Shown here: positions 26,073-36,560 of the stretch, piece by piece | How positions within the stretch are numbered: position 1 is the stretch's first letter | Layout: each line of letters starts with the position of its first letter | Assembly: GCF_010501095.1 (NCBI RefSeq) | Contig: NZ_QVMP01000008.1 | Location: 1 to 64,000, forward strand | Direction: 5' to 3' | Source: Dysgonomonas sp. 520 | Lineage (GTDB): Bacteria; Bacteroidota; Bacteroidia; Bacteroidales; Dysgonomonadaceae | Length of the DNA stretch: 64,000 nucleotides | Position numbers and translations under genes: made by a program | Notes under the pieces: model-generated | Database searches by the model: none | Told to the model about the DNA's origin: nothing | What the model saw: the letters and a program-made list of their open reading frames with translations, nothing else

Positions 26073-26100
26073 AACAGTAGTAAATTTACTACTGTTTTTT
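26073..26100 (+). terminator. rho-independent terminator of the arginine operon
   Basis: A perfect palindrome with 12-base arms (aacagtagtaaa / tttactactgtt) is followed by TTTT, 8 bases after the GH25 stop. Confidence 0.85.
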
Positions 26101-26139
26101 ATTCCTTAAAAAAAGGAAATAGAAGACTGTTAAAATTAA

Positions 26140-28173
<2,034 letters not shown>

Positions 28174-28174
28174 C

Positions 28175-28735
28175 ATGGGGATAAATAATTATATTAATGT
28201 AAACATTAATTATTTCATTAAAAGAAAGATAGCTGCTCTTTATAAAGCTAATCGGCGGGATCATGAGTTCCGGTCTTTTGATGAAATAGAAAGTGTACTC
28301 ATCTTATTTAATATAGAAGACTGGCTGGTTGTAGAGAAAGTTATTAATGACCTGAAAAAGAACGGTAAACGTGTTGTTGCATGGACAATAAAGCCGAAAA
28401 TAAAAACGGACGACTTGCCTATCTTTCCTCAGGAAGTGAGATTGGTTGACCAGACAAAAGAACTGTCGTGGAAACAAATGCCAAAGAGTTCCGTAGCTAA
28501 CGAATTTAATAATCAGGAATATGACACGCTGATTGATTTGACAACAAAGAAACGGTACTATCTTTCTTACCTTTTGATGCAGAATAATAGTAAGTTATGT
28601 ATTGGAATTAAAGATCTGGAACAGAGAATATACGATTTCATTATTCTAAAGGAGGATGACAAAGATTTGTTTGAAACATACGAACAAATAAAATTTTATT
28701 TAGACAATATGTTTGGAAGCACAAATAATTCGTAA
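28175..28735 (+). CDS. DUF6913-type hypothetical protein
   Basis: A 186-residue cytoplasmic protein of a Bacteroidota-specific family that I recall as DUF6913. Visible features are the basic N-terminus FIKRKIAALYKANRRD, VLILFNIEDWLVVEKVI, VVAWTIKP, and YDTLIDLTTKKRYYLSYLL. No catalytic motif is evident. The ATG at 28175, one base after the ligA stop, is preferred over an overlapping TTG at 28166. It precedes dapA. Function unknown. Confidence 0.75.
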   Translation: MGINNYINVNINYFIKRKIAALYKANRRDHEFRSFDEIESVLILFNIEDWLVVEKVINDLKKNGKRVVAWTIKPKIKTDDLPIFPQEVRLVDQTKELSWKQMPKSSVANEFNNQEYDTLIDLTTKKRYYLSYLLMQNNSKLCIGIKDLEQRIYDFIILKEDDKDLFETYEQIKFYLDNMFGSTNNS

Positions 28736-28740
28736 ATTTG
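28712..28740 (+). promoter_or_regulatory. candidate promoter for dapA
   Basis: TTTG (28712-28715), 17 bases, then TAAATTTG (28733-28740), 43 bases before the dapA ATG. The spacer is two bases shorter than consensus. It overlaps the end of the preceding gene. Confidence 0.4.
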
Positions 28741-28783
28741 TCGTCAGAATACAGTCCGATCTAACTAAATATATAATTTCTTT

Positions 28784-29677
28784 ATGCCCAGAATAAACTT
28801 AAGAGGTGTTGGTGTTGCTCTGATAACCCCGTTCAAAAGTGATGAAAGCGTTGATTATGATGCGCTTGCCAAACTTGTAGATTATCAGGTACAGAATGGC
28901 ATCGACTACTTGGTTGTACTAGGAACAACGGCCGAAACCCCAACCCTTACCGAAACTGAAAAGAAAGAAATTATAGAATTGGTGGTATCTAAAGTTGCCG
29001 GACGGATTCCTATTGTTCTTGGAGTAGGAGGAAATAACACCCGTGAGGTTGTTGATAAACTTAAAGACAACGATTTCTTTGGCATAGATGCTATCCTTTC
29101 AGTTACTCCATATTACAACAAACCATCGCAAGAAGGTATATATCAACACTATAAAGCTATTGCGGAAGCATCAAAACTTCCCATTATTTTGTATAACGTT
29201 CCGGGTAGGACGGGTGTAAATATGACTGCCGAAACAACTTTGCGCATTGCAAATGAGTTCAGAAATGTTGTTGCCATAAAAGAAGCGTCCGGCGATATAA
29301 CTCAAATGGACGAGATAATTAAGCGTAAGCCGGAAGATTTTGATGTTATATCGGGCGATGATGGGGTCACCTTTCCCCTGATTACATTGGGAGCCGTGGG
29401 GGTAATTTCTGTGATAGGAAATGCTTTCCCAAAGGAATTCAGTAGAATGACCCGCCTGGCCTTGGAGGGTGATTATCAGAGTGCTTTGACCATACATCAC
29501 AGTTTCAGCGAGTTGTTTAAACTCTTATTTGTAGATGGTAATCCGGCGGGAGTTAAATGTATGCTTCACATGATGGGGTATATAGAAAACAAACTAAGGT
29601 TGCCCTTAGTGCCAACACGCATAACTACCTACGAAATGATTCGGAATGTATTGATAGACCTCAATATAAAATGCTGA
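28784..29677 (+). CDS. dapA: 4-hydroxy-tetrahydrodipicolinate synthase
   Basis: Condenses pyruvate and aspartate semialdehyde in the diaminopimelate/lysine pathway. The 297-residue TIM-barrel protein has GTTAETPTLTETEK (Thr residues of the proton relay), TPYYNKPSQEG, YNVPGRTGVNM, and the Schiff-base Lys166 in VAIKEASGD. A terminator overlaps its stop codon. Confidence 0.95.
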   Translation: MPRINLRGVGVALITPFKSDESVDYDALAKLVDYQVQNGIDYLVVLGTTAETPTLTETEKKEIIELVVSKVAGRIPIVLGVGGNNTREVVDKLKDNDFFGIDAILSVTPYYNKPSQEGIYQHYKAIAEASKLPIILYNVPGRTGVNMTAETTLRIANEFRNVVAIKEASGDITQMDEIIKRKPEDFDVISGDDGVTFPLITLGAVGVISVIGNAFPKEFSRMTRLALEGDYQSALTIHHSFSELFKLLFVDGNPAGVKCMLHMMGYIENKLRLPLVPTRITTYEMIRNVLIDLNIKC

Positions 29678-29700
29678 AAGACCTGCTTTACAGGTCTTTT
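29677..29700. terminator. bidirectional terminator between dapA and the TPR gene
   Basis: Arms aaagacctg (29677-29685) and caggtcttt (29691-29699) with a 5-base loop. T-rich on the plus side; the TPR gene ends at 29704 on the other strand, so it may serve both. Confidence 0.7.
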
Positions 29701-29703
29701 CTT

Positions 29704-31920
29704 TTAGTTAAATTCATACCTTAATTGATCGAAAATAAGAGGAAACAAGTTTTTATCGGCACCTACCGAAAGCAGCATATCCACATCTTCGTTAAATATT
29801 TCGACAAACTTGTCCACGCTATTATCTTCCAGATTTACAGCTTGTTTATAGAAGTTTAAAGCCTGTTTATAATTGTTTTGACACAGCTCGGTATGTCCCG
29901 CATTAAGGTAATCGTGCGAATTAGGTTTTTCAGCCAAAATTCGCGTGTAATATTGCTGAGCCAAATCGAACCGTTTCATCAGAAAGGCAGTCCAGGCAAT
30001 TGGACGCCACGCTTTTATCGCATTCTTCTCGGCAAGCATTTCAACTTTGAAATAGCTGTTGAGCGCCTTGTCAAATTCTTTAAGTTCCAGATAACAATGA
30101 CCAATATTCAATTCGATGGATAAGTCGTTATTCTTCAATTTAGCCGTTTTCTGATAATATTCGATAGCTTTATCGGCTTGCTTTAACGATCTGTATATGT
30201 GAGCAATGCGCTTCAATATCCACGAATTGTCGGGAGATAATAAATCGGCATGCAAATACGCATCCAAAGCTCCGTGCAAATCATTTTGCATCTGTTTGCA
30301 ATAACCAATCCTTTGCCAGACATCAGAATTTTCGTCAATAACTGCAATTTTATTGAATATAGTGAGAGCTTCCGGGAAGAAATTCTTATCGAAACAATAA
30401 GCTGCTATTTGCTTCATATCTTCGATGTCTGAAATAAGAGGAGCAATGGATTTGGATTCGTAAAAGTTTAGTTTCAGCGTAAATATATCTTTGAAACTAT
30501 TTCTTTGCGAAAACAACTTGAAAAATCGGTACAAATCCTGTATATATTGGTTCGACACAATTTCCTGATCAAGATTCGGGTTTACGGACAATGCTTCTTT
30601 TTGCAATTGCTTCATCTCTTCCGATTCGGCTCCGAACTGTGTCACCATCATTTCTCGCTGACCAGATGGTATTTGTAACAAACTGAAACTGAACGAATAT
30701 TTATCGGAATTGCACATGTGTCCGGAATTCAGTATCGCAGTGTAAAGCATATTGTCTTTATCGTCGTTCGTATTCAGGCTTTGCAGTTCGGAATACGCAG
30801 GATCGTAGGGCAAGAACCAATTGCTGATCTCATTGAAAAACGGAAAACTTTTCAGGTTGGCAAAGGTAGAGTGAAAAACATCAGCGCCTTCCATCTGAAG
30901 GTTCGAATACTCTTGAAGTTTATTTGCCAAACCCGAATCCTCCAGCTCTTTTTTCCACTCCGGATTTTTTTCCGAAAAATCATTATCTCCTAAAATGTCT
31001 TCCATGTTCAGTTTTCTTTTTGCCATAGAACTGAACCTCATCATTTCGGGAATAATTTCTTCTGTAAGTTTTTTAGTAATTTTTTCTGTTTCCCTCGAAC
31101 GTATCAATTGCTTAATGATAGATAGCACGCTTTTCTTGAAACCTTCATCTTCGCTCATTGCCTCAAGTTGTTGTACACATTCGGGATAAAGCTGCCAACG
31201 AAAATCATAAATTTGCAGGATAACAATAAGCCCTACAATAGCCCTTTGCCTGACAACCAATATGTCGGACCGACAAGCGTGCATCAAGGCTTGAGCCTTG
31301 CGTGCGTCAAAACGATGAATCAGGCTCAAGGTAATGGCCGAAACCATCAGGCATTTTTCACGGGAAGGTAGTTCAATATCGTTAATAAAGCGTATTAATT
31401 CTTCATAATCGTCTGCTTCGCTTCTTTTTGACACCAATACTTCTTGAAACATATCGGCTCCTGTGCGTTCACGCTTAACGGCAATGTCTCGTTTTTTCGT
31501 TTGTTTTTCGATTCCACTATCCAACAGGTCGGTCAATGAAAGTTCTTCCGAATATCTGATTAACTGCTTCCGGTAATCACCGATTGTAATATTCTGCCTG
31601 AGTGAATTAATCCTGACTCTTTGATAGAAATAGTCGGGAGAATCGGCAGACAAAAGTTCGTTGGTGATGTCGTCCGTCAATTCGAATAACGAACGCAGTA
31701 TGTTGTTGTAGACCTTTTCCCGTTCGGGGTCGGCAACCCCTTCAAACTGATAGCTAAGCATGTATTTGTATGTCATCTCCAGTTCGTTGAGCTTTTCCAA
31801 TATCAGCCAGTCTTGAGTGTTGACAGACAGGTTGTGCAACAATTCGAAAACATCTTTCAGCTGTCTTTTTGACAGGAATGTATATATTTTTCTCTTTAAA
31901 GAAATAGTGTTCTCAATCAT
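29704..31920 (-). CDS. large cytoplasmic TPR protein of unknown function
   Basis: The 738-residue product has no signal peptide. The N-terminal two thirds (1-500) are helical with no recognised domain; a charged segment near 310-345 contains LNMEDILGDNDFSEKNPEWKK, shown in part. The C-terminal third (about 510-690) is a run of TPR units such as NSDVWQRIGYCKQMQNDLHGALDAY (first half) and IELNIGHCYLELKEFDKAL. Such proteins act as scaffolds. It is isolated, with a repeat-rich 310-base region upstream of its start and a shared terminator at its end. Confidence 0.8.
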   Translation of the reverse strand: MIENTISLKRKIYTFLSKRQLKDVFELLHNLSVNTQDWLILEKLNELEMTYKYMLSYQFEGVADPEREKVYNNILRSLFELTDDITNELLSADSPDYFYQRVRINSLRQNITIGDYRKQLIRYSEELSLTDLLDSGIEKQTKKRDIAVKRERTGADMFQEVLVSKRSEADDYEELIRFINDIELPSREKCLMVSAITLSLIHRFDARKAQALMHACRSDILVVRQRAIVGLIVILQIYDFRWQLYPECVQQLEAMSEDEGFKKSVLSIIKQLIRSRETEKITKKLTEEIIPEMMRFSSMAKRKLNMEDILGDNDFSEKNPEWKKELEDSGLANKLQEYSNLQMEGADVFHSTFANLKSFPFFNEISNWFLPYDPAYSELQSLNTNDDKDNMLYTAILNSGHMCNSDKYSFSFSLLQIPSGQREMMVTQFGAESEEMKQLQKEALSVNPNLDQEIVSNQYIQDLYRFFKLFSQRNSFKDIFTLKLNFYESKSIAPLISDIEDMKQIAAYCFDKNFFPEALTIFNKIAVIDENSDVWQRIGYCKQMQNDLHGALDAYLHADLLSPDNSWILKRIAHIYRSLKQADKAIEYYQKTAKLKNNDLSIELNIGHCYLELKEFDKALNSYFKVEMLAEKNAIKAWRPIAWTAFLMKRFDLAQQYYTRILAEKPNSHDYLNAGHTELCQNNYKQALNFYKQAVNLEDNSVDKFVEIFNEDVDMLLSVGADKNLFPLIFDQLRYEFN

Positions 31921-31940
31921 CTGTTTAGTATTATATTTTT

Positions 31941-31995
31941 ATTATTGATGCAAATCAGTAGTTGAAAACGTTAGTTTATATTCGATCTATTTTTG
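31941..31995 (+). repeat. interspersed intergenic repeat, copy 2 (5' part)
   Basis: Starts attattgatgcaaatcagta and ends attcgatctattttt, matching the first part of copy 4 (33021-33076) and, inverted, copy 1. The GCCGCGTCTCTT part is missing here. Confidence 0.55.
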
Positions 31996-32039
31996 AAATT
32001 GGGAATGTACGGGACAAATCGCATTTGCCTGCCAATATA

Positions 32040-32094
32040 TCGGGCGTAAATTTTACGCCCCTACTTTCGGGCAGACCAGAGGCCTGCCCCTACA
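32040..32094. repeat. G+C-rich palindrome pair
   Basis: gggcgtaaattttacgccc has 9-base arms round one base. It is followed by gggcagaccagaggcctgcccc (arms gggcag/ctgccc), then ctac. The two palindromes share the ending gcccctac. This resembles palindromic units I know from Bacteroidota intergenic DNA. Confidence 0.55.
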
Positions 32095-32136
32095 AATCAT
32101 CCTTTCCCATCCGTTTTTGTTATCGTAAATCAAAAT

Positions 32137-32152
32137 ACTGATTGGCATTATT
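32137..32152 (-). repeat. interspersed intergenic repeat, copy 3 (end only)
   Basis: The 16 bases actgattggcattatt are identical to 874-889 and are the inverse of the start of copy 2, giving an inverted-repeat frame of about 210 bases with the palindrome pair inside. Confidence 0.55.
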
Positions 32153-32230
32153 GATCAACAAACAAAATTCTTGCCAAACATTGTTTGACTGCAAAAACTG
32201 TCAGTTATCCTATAATAAAAAGATTTTCCG

Positions 32231-32944
32231 TTACTCGAAATTGAAGGTAAGAGTTATCATCCTCGATTTCCCGGATTTAATGGCATCGCTGTATTTCTGT
32301 AGTTCCTTATCCGTCAGGTCTGTCCTGTTTTTTTCAACCAGATTCACCAATCCGAAAGAGAATTTCAGTTCGGGACATAATTTAAACATGGGTAGGTAGA
32401 AATCACAGCCAATACCAAATTCCAGCCCGAAGTCCATAGGCTTTAGTTTTATAGCCATGTTGCTTTTCGAACCCAGTTCGGTAGCACCATAAATACCGGC
32501 AAGGGCATAAGGGCGGATATTGTTGTTTCTTTCGGAACTGAATTTCATAAGCACAGGCAATGTCAGGTAATTGCTGCGTATGGTTGTCTTATATTCTTCG
32601 CCCGAATCTTGTTCCCTGAAAACATAGTCCTTCCCTCCGAAATGGAGGCTTGGCACTATCCTTAGGTTCATATATTGGTTTATATATCTGTCGGCAATAA
32701 TACCAACGCTGAATCCGGGATTGTATGACGGGATTTCGGCAAACCATACTTCACCGTTCGATGAAGCTCCCGTGTGAGACATGATCAAATCTTGACCATG
32801 TATACCAATCGTAAATCCGAAATGGATTAGCTTTTGGTCTGCAAAAGGCTGGTTCTTTACTTTAGGGCGTTGCGCATACCCTTGTAAGCAAAAAAAGCAT
32901 ATTATAATTGTTAGTAATATTTTATATCGGGATGATTGTAGCAT
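32231..32944 (-). CDS. porT: PorT family outer-membrane protein, type IX secretion
   Basis: A 237-residue beta-barrel protein with signal peptide (LQGYAQ, about residue 25). The pattern LIHFGFTIGIHGQDLIM, PGFSVGIIADRYINQYMNLRIVPS, shown in parts, LTLPVLMKFSSERNNNIRPY and GLEFGIGCDFYLP is that of PorT/SprT, needed for type IX secretion in Porphyromonas and Flavobacterium. It stands alone here: repeat DNA lies on both sides. Together with the porE- and porD-like genes it argues that the organism has this pathway. General PorT-like barrels without secretion roles also exist, so the role is inferred. Confidence 0.75.
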   Translation of the reverse strand: MLQSSRYKILLTIIICFFCLQGYAQRPKVKNQPFADQKLIHFGFTIGIHGQDLIMSHTGASSNGEVWFAEIPSYNPGFSVGIIADRYINQYMNLRIVPSLHFGGKDYVFREQDSGEEYKTTIRSNYLTLPVLMKFSSERNNNIRPYALAGIYGATELGSKSNMAIKLKPMDFGLEFGIGCDFYLPMFKLCPELKFSFGLVNLVEKNRTDLTDKELQKYSDAIKSGKSRMITLTFNFE

Positions 32945-33020
32945 TCCTCTTGCTTTGATTATAAAATTAACGCAAAATATTTTGTGTTATTGTATCACGA
33001 GACAAACTTAGACAAAAATA

Positions 33021-33113
33021 TTAATAATGCGAATCAAGTATTTGAAAAACGTTCTTCTTTATTCGATCTATTTTTTCTTCTGCCGCGTCTCTTACAGAGA
33101 AATGCCTTCGCTG
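33021..33113 (+). repeat. interspersed intergenic repeat, copy 4 (longest)
   Basis: Ordered blocks: ttaataatgcgaatca, gtatttgaaaaacgttcttc, ttattcgatctatttttt, tgccgcgtctcttacagaga and cttcg. Copy 1 has the same blocks on the other strand and copy 2 the first three. It fills the gap between the porT start and the ndh stop. Confidence 0.6.
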
Positions 33114-33119
33114 TTTTTT

Positions 33120-34433
33120 TTATTCCTTTTCATCCAGATGTTTATATATCGAACTGTCCTTAGGACGGATAAACAGTCGTAACGACACATCATAATTAAG
33201 ATAGCTCCAAACCCAATCGAGGAAAACAGAGACTCTGTTCTTCATGCCAACAATAGAAAGCAAGTGCACCAATAGCCACAGCCACCAAGCCAATCGTCCT
33301 TTAAATTTGAATTTTCCTAAATCTGCAACTGCAGCATTACGCCCAATGGTTGCCAATGAACCTTTATCTTTATATTCAAATTGCCGCCATTCGTTACTGC
33401 CTTTGGCTTCATAATTCAGATTTTTTGCCAAACGTTTTGCCATTTGCATAGCCACTTGAGCCACTTGTGGATGCCCATTTGGATATTTATCCGTTTTCAG
33501 TATGGCTGTGTCTCCAATACAAAAAATGTTGCTATATCCTTTAACCCTGTTGTAGTTGTCAACAATAAGCCGTCCCTTGAAATAAGAATCGTCATTCAAT
33601 CCTGCCAGACTATTGGCACGGATTCCTCCCACCCAGAAAACATTTCGGGAACGTATCTTTTCGCCCGTATTCAACTCTACGTATGGATATACATAATCTT
33701 TCACCGGAATATTCTGATGCAATATTACACCTCGTTTCGACAGGGTATCTGCTGCCGCTTGCGAGGCTTCGGGCGACATTCCGAACAGCAATCGGGGTGA
33801 AGCATCTACCAAGTGTATTTCCATCTTAGAGAAATCCATTTCGGGATAATCTTTCGGCAAAATAGATTTTTTCATATCTGCCAATGCTCCGGCTAATTCT
33901 ACACCCGTAGCACCGCCGCCAACAATAACAAAAGTTAATATTTCTTTCAGTTGCGTTTCATCTTTTGCACTCAACGATTCTTCAAAACTCAACAATATCC
34001 GATTTCGTGCCAAAAGAGATTCGGATACAGATTTCAGAGCAAATGTACTGTCTTTCAACTTATCATTGCCAAAATAATTTGTGTCGCAACCTGTGGCAAT
34101 AATCAAATAGTCATAGTCTAAATAACCGATATTTGTTTCAACTCTTTTTTCTTCAGGTTTCACTTGTTCGGCAACGCACATCCTGAAATGAAAATCGTTT
34201 TTTTTCTGAAAAGTCTTTCTGTGTGGATAAGATATTGAGCTTGGTTCCAATCCTCCCGATGCCACTTGATAGAAAAGAGGCTGAAATTGATAAAAATTTA
34301 CCTTATCTATCAGAACTACTTGATAGTGTTCGGGAGATATATTCTTTGTTATTTGCAGTCCCGCAAATCCTCCGCCTATAATAACAACCCGCTTCTTTGA
34401 TCCCGGATCGGGTATGTTTGCTATTCTTTCCAT
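33120..34433 (-). CDS. ndh: type II NADH dehydrogenase (NAD(P)/FAD-dependent)
   Basis: Membrane-associated flavoprotein that passes electrons from NADH to quinone without pumping protons. The 437-residue product has two dinucleotide-binding motifs: GGGFAGLQI near 20-28 (FAD) and IVGGGATGVELAGALAD near 170-187 (NADH), plus the FAD-contacting FCIGDTAIL. The C-terminal part (WWLWLLVHLLSIVGM) is hydrophobic/amphipathic and would attach it to the inner membrane. A strong terminator of the upstream ompA-like gene separates the two. Confidence 0.88.
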   Translation of the reverse strand: MERIANIPDPGSKKRVVIIGGGFAGLQITKNISPEHYQVVLIDKVNFYQFQPLFYQVASGGLEPSSISYPHRKTFQKKNDFHFRMCVAEQVKPEEKRVETNIGYLDYDYLIIATGCDTNYFGNDKLKDSTFALKSVSESLLARNRILLSFEESLSAKDETQLKEILTFVIVGGGATGVELAGALADMKKSILPKDYPEMDFSKMEIHLVDASPRLLFGMSPEASQAAADTLSKRGVILHQNIPVKDYVYPYVELNTGEKIRSRNVFWVGGIRANSLAGLNDDSYFKGRLIVDNYNRVKGYSNIFCIGDTAILKTDKYPNGHPQVAQVAMQMAKRLAKNLNYEAKGSNEWRQFEYKDKGSLATIGRNAAVADLGKFKFKGRLAWWLWLLVHLLSIVGMKNRVSVFLDWVWSYLNYDVSLRLFIRPKDSSIYKHLDEKE

Positions 34434-34450
34434 CTCACTTTATTTTGATA

Positions 34451-34486
34451 AAAAAAAGTCGCTCCCTATTACCGGAAGCGACTTTT
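34451..34486 (-). terminator. rho-independent terminator after the OmpA-family gene
   Basis: Minus strand: aaaagtcgct and agcgactttt form a 10-base stem around 13 bases, followed by seven T residues. It lies 24 bases after the stop at 34510. Confidence 0.85.
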
Positions 34487-34509
34487 GAAATTTTATTTTA
34501 GATACTAAC

Positions 34510-35637
34510 TTATCTAGCAGTAAATATTACAACACGGTTCCATTCATCTTTTGCAAATGGTTGTTCTTTATCTCCGCTTGCACGTACTGTAATACGATCC
34601 GGAGAGATGTTGTATGTTTTAGTAAGGATATCGGCAACGGCTTGAGCACGTTGTTCTGATAATCTTTGGTTAACAGCAGCCGTACCTGTACTCTTATCAG
34701 CATAACCTGTTACAGTAACTTGTACTTTTTGGTTCTCTTGAAGATATTTAGCCGCATTGTATACGTTGATATCTTGGTTGTGTTCCAATTTAGCACTTCC
34801 TAACTTAAACACTACTACTGCATTCATCAACACTTCTGTATCTTCTTTCACTACTTCAGTTATGATTTTTGTAGGCTCAGGTTTGTTAGCTAATTGAGTT
34901 TTGTAGCTTTCAATCAACCTGTCTTTTTCATTCAACTGAGATAGTTGTTGATTGATTTTGCTGTTCAACGAGTTGATTACAGTTGGGTCTACTACGTCAA
35001 CTTTTTCAAAACCGCTTTTACCTAATCTGTATGCAAGACCTACCATCACATTCACCGGAATGTCGTAGCTGTCGCCACCTTCTTGTCCATTGAAGTTATC
35101 TCTAAGCAAGTTTGCATTAGTTTCAAGGTTAAAGCTCAACTTGTTAGTGAAACGGAAGTCCACAGCCAAACCGGCACGAGGTACTATCATATTTGTTTCA
35201 GGAACACCTGCTTTTTCTTTCTTAAATCCATGAGCATATCCAACTCCTAAGATACCAATCAAATTGAAACCTCTATCCGGATTGTATGGTAAGAATAAGT
35301 TTGTCAAGCTCAATAATCCGTCCACACTTCCTTGAACATATTCGTTCTTGTAATATGTGTCTGTTGCTTTTACCCAACTTCTGGCTTGCCATCCGGTAGC
35401 GTTGATACGAGCTCCTGCAATTGGCGAAAAGAATTTACCAACAGATACTGATGCTGCAGGATTTAAAAGATCACCAAATTTAGCATCTCTTGTGTTTTCG
35501 CTAAACATATAAGATCCACCTATTTGTCCTTGGATAAACCAGTTATTCCAAAATCCGTTTTCCTTAATTGCTTTCTCTTGAGAGAAAACTGATACTGCTG
35601 TAAACATTATCGCAGCAGATAAAATAATTTTTTTCAT
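34510..35637 (-). CDS. OmpA-family major outer-membrane protein
   Basis: A 375-residue protein with signal peptide (to about Ser19). An N-terminal 8-strand-type barrel (20-215, GFWNNWFIQGQIGGSYMF) is joined by a coiled-coil linker (about 222-255, NSLNSKINQQLSQLNEKD) to an OmpA peptidoglycan-binding domain (about 280-375, VTGYADKSTGTAAVNQRLSEQR). It resembles the P. gingivalis Omp40/41 pair. It follows the glutathione peroxidase gene by 42 bases and has a strong terminator. Confidence 0.88.
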   Translation of the reverse strand: MKKIILSAAIMFTAVSVFSQEKAIKENGFWNNWFIQGQIGGSYMFSENTRDAKFGDLLNPAASVSVGKFFSPIAGARINATGWQARSWVKATDTYYKNEYVQGSVDGLLSLTNLFLPYNPDRGFNLIGILGVGYAHGFKKEKAGVPETNMIVPRAGLAVDFRFTNKLSFNLETNANLLRDNFNGQEGGDSYDIPVNVMVGLAYRLGKSGFEKVDVVDPTVINSLNSKINQQLSQLNEKDRLIESYKTQLANKPEPTKIITEVVKEDTEVLMNAVVVFKLGSAKLEHNQDINVYNAAKYLQENQKVQVTVTGYADKSTGTAAVNQRLSEQRAQAVADILTKTYNISPDRITVRASGDKEQPFAKDEWNRVVIFTAR

Positions 35638-35679
35638 CTTAATTTATTGTTTAAAAAATTTATTATTAATTCAAAATTG

Positions 35680-36222
35680 CTATTTCTCAATCCAGTTTAT
35701 AATTTTATCTGAAAGCGGACTTTCTTTCGAAGGAGCCATATCCACTAAACTTCCACTTTCATCAATCATATATTTTTGAAAATTCCATAAAACTTTAGAA
35801 TCTAATTTACCATTTTCTTTTTTTTCAGTTAACCATTTATATATAGGCGCTATATTTTTCCCGGTAACTGATATTTTAGACATAATGGGGAATGTTACAC
35901 CATAATTTCGTTGGCAAAAATCTTTTATTTCGGCATTTGTTCCCGGTTCTTGTCCCTTGAAATCGTTTGATGGAAATCCGATAACCACAAAATTTTCGTC
36001 TTTATACATTTGATACAATTTTTCCAATTGTTCATACTGAGGTGTAAAGCCGCATTTTGATGCAACATTCACAATGAGTACTTTTTTCCCTTTCAAAGAA
36101 GACATATCAAATTCTTCCCCATCAATATTCTTAACCTTATAACTATATATATCCTTTCCCTGAGCCATGATTGCACTTATTGAAAAAAAGAGAACAAATA
36201 ATATTATATAAAAAGATTTCAT
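35680..36222 (-). CDS. exported glutathione-peroxidase family protein
   Basis: A 180-residue thiol peroxidase of the GPx family. A signal peptide (LFFSISAIMAQG) suggests a periplasmic role. The catalytic set is visible: Cys57 in ASKCGFTPQY, Gln in DFKGQEPG, and Trp-Asn in WNFQKYM. It uses Cys, not selenocysteine, and so is probably thioredoxin-dependent. The ATG at 36222 is chosen over a TTG at 36249 because it places the signal peptide at the N-terminus. Confidence 0.88.
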   Translation of the reverse strand: MKSFYIILFVLFFSISAIMAQGKDIYSYKVKNIDGEEFDMSSLKGKKVLIVNVASKCGFTPQYEQLEKLYQMYKDENFVVIGFPSNDFKGQEPGTNAEIKDFCQRNYGVTFPIMSKISVTGKNIAPIYKWLTEKKENGKLDSKVLWNFQKYMIDESGSLVDMAPSKESPLSDKIINWIEK

Positions 36223-36560
36223 TACAATTTTCGTTAATTTCCTTATCAATTGCTCTTTTTATAACATATAAGTTCGGGGATTGTTTATTAAGTTCTATAA
36301 AAATGTTAGAATCTAGTGTATTTTTGTAATAGTGTTTGTTTCGAAGCGTAAAAGTAGAGTGAATTTTATTTAAACACAATACGTACAAAGTATTATTTTT
36401 ATATATTTATGTAAAAAAAAGAAAATTTAAACTTTATTGTTTTTTATCATCAATTCATTATATGCATTTGTTTACGTATTGCAAAAACAAATAAAGAGAT
36501 TTGATTAGTTTTGAAATATGAGATATATTATCTTTGTAAATCAAAATCAAGGAGAAAAAA
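36223..36560. other. AT-rich divergent intergenic region
   Basis: About 340 bases between the peroxidase gene and tsaD, rich in A and T tracts. A TATCTTTG -7 element for tsaD is present at its right end. No believable gene or structured RNA was seen. Confidence 0.5.
36529..36536 (+). promoter_or_regulatory. -7 element for tsaD
   Basis: TATCTTTG, 24 bases before the ATG. A TTTG box 15 bases upstream is too close for the usual spacing. Confidence 0.4.

Larger units (their letters stand above)
31921..32230. other. repeat-filled intergenic region
   Basis: This gap between the TPR gene start and the porT stop holds no gene. It contains repeat copy 2 (31941-31995), a pair of G+C-rich palindromes (32040-32094) and an inverted short copy 3 (32137-32152). 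Confidence 0.6.

Noticed and set aside
36223-36388. Minus-strand frame upstream of the glutathione peroxidase gene
   Set aside because: Lies mostly in AT-rich intergenic DNA, has low-complexity Asn/Ile/Lys composition and no family features.
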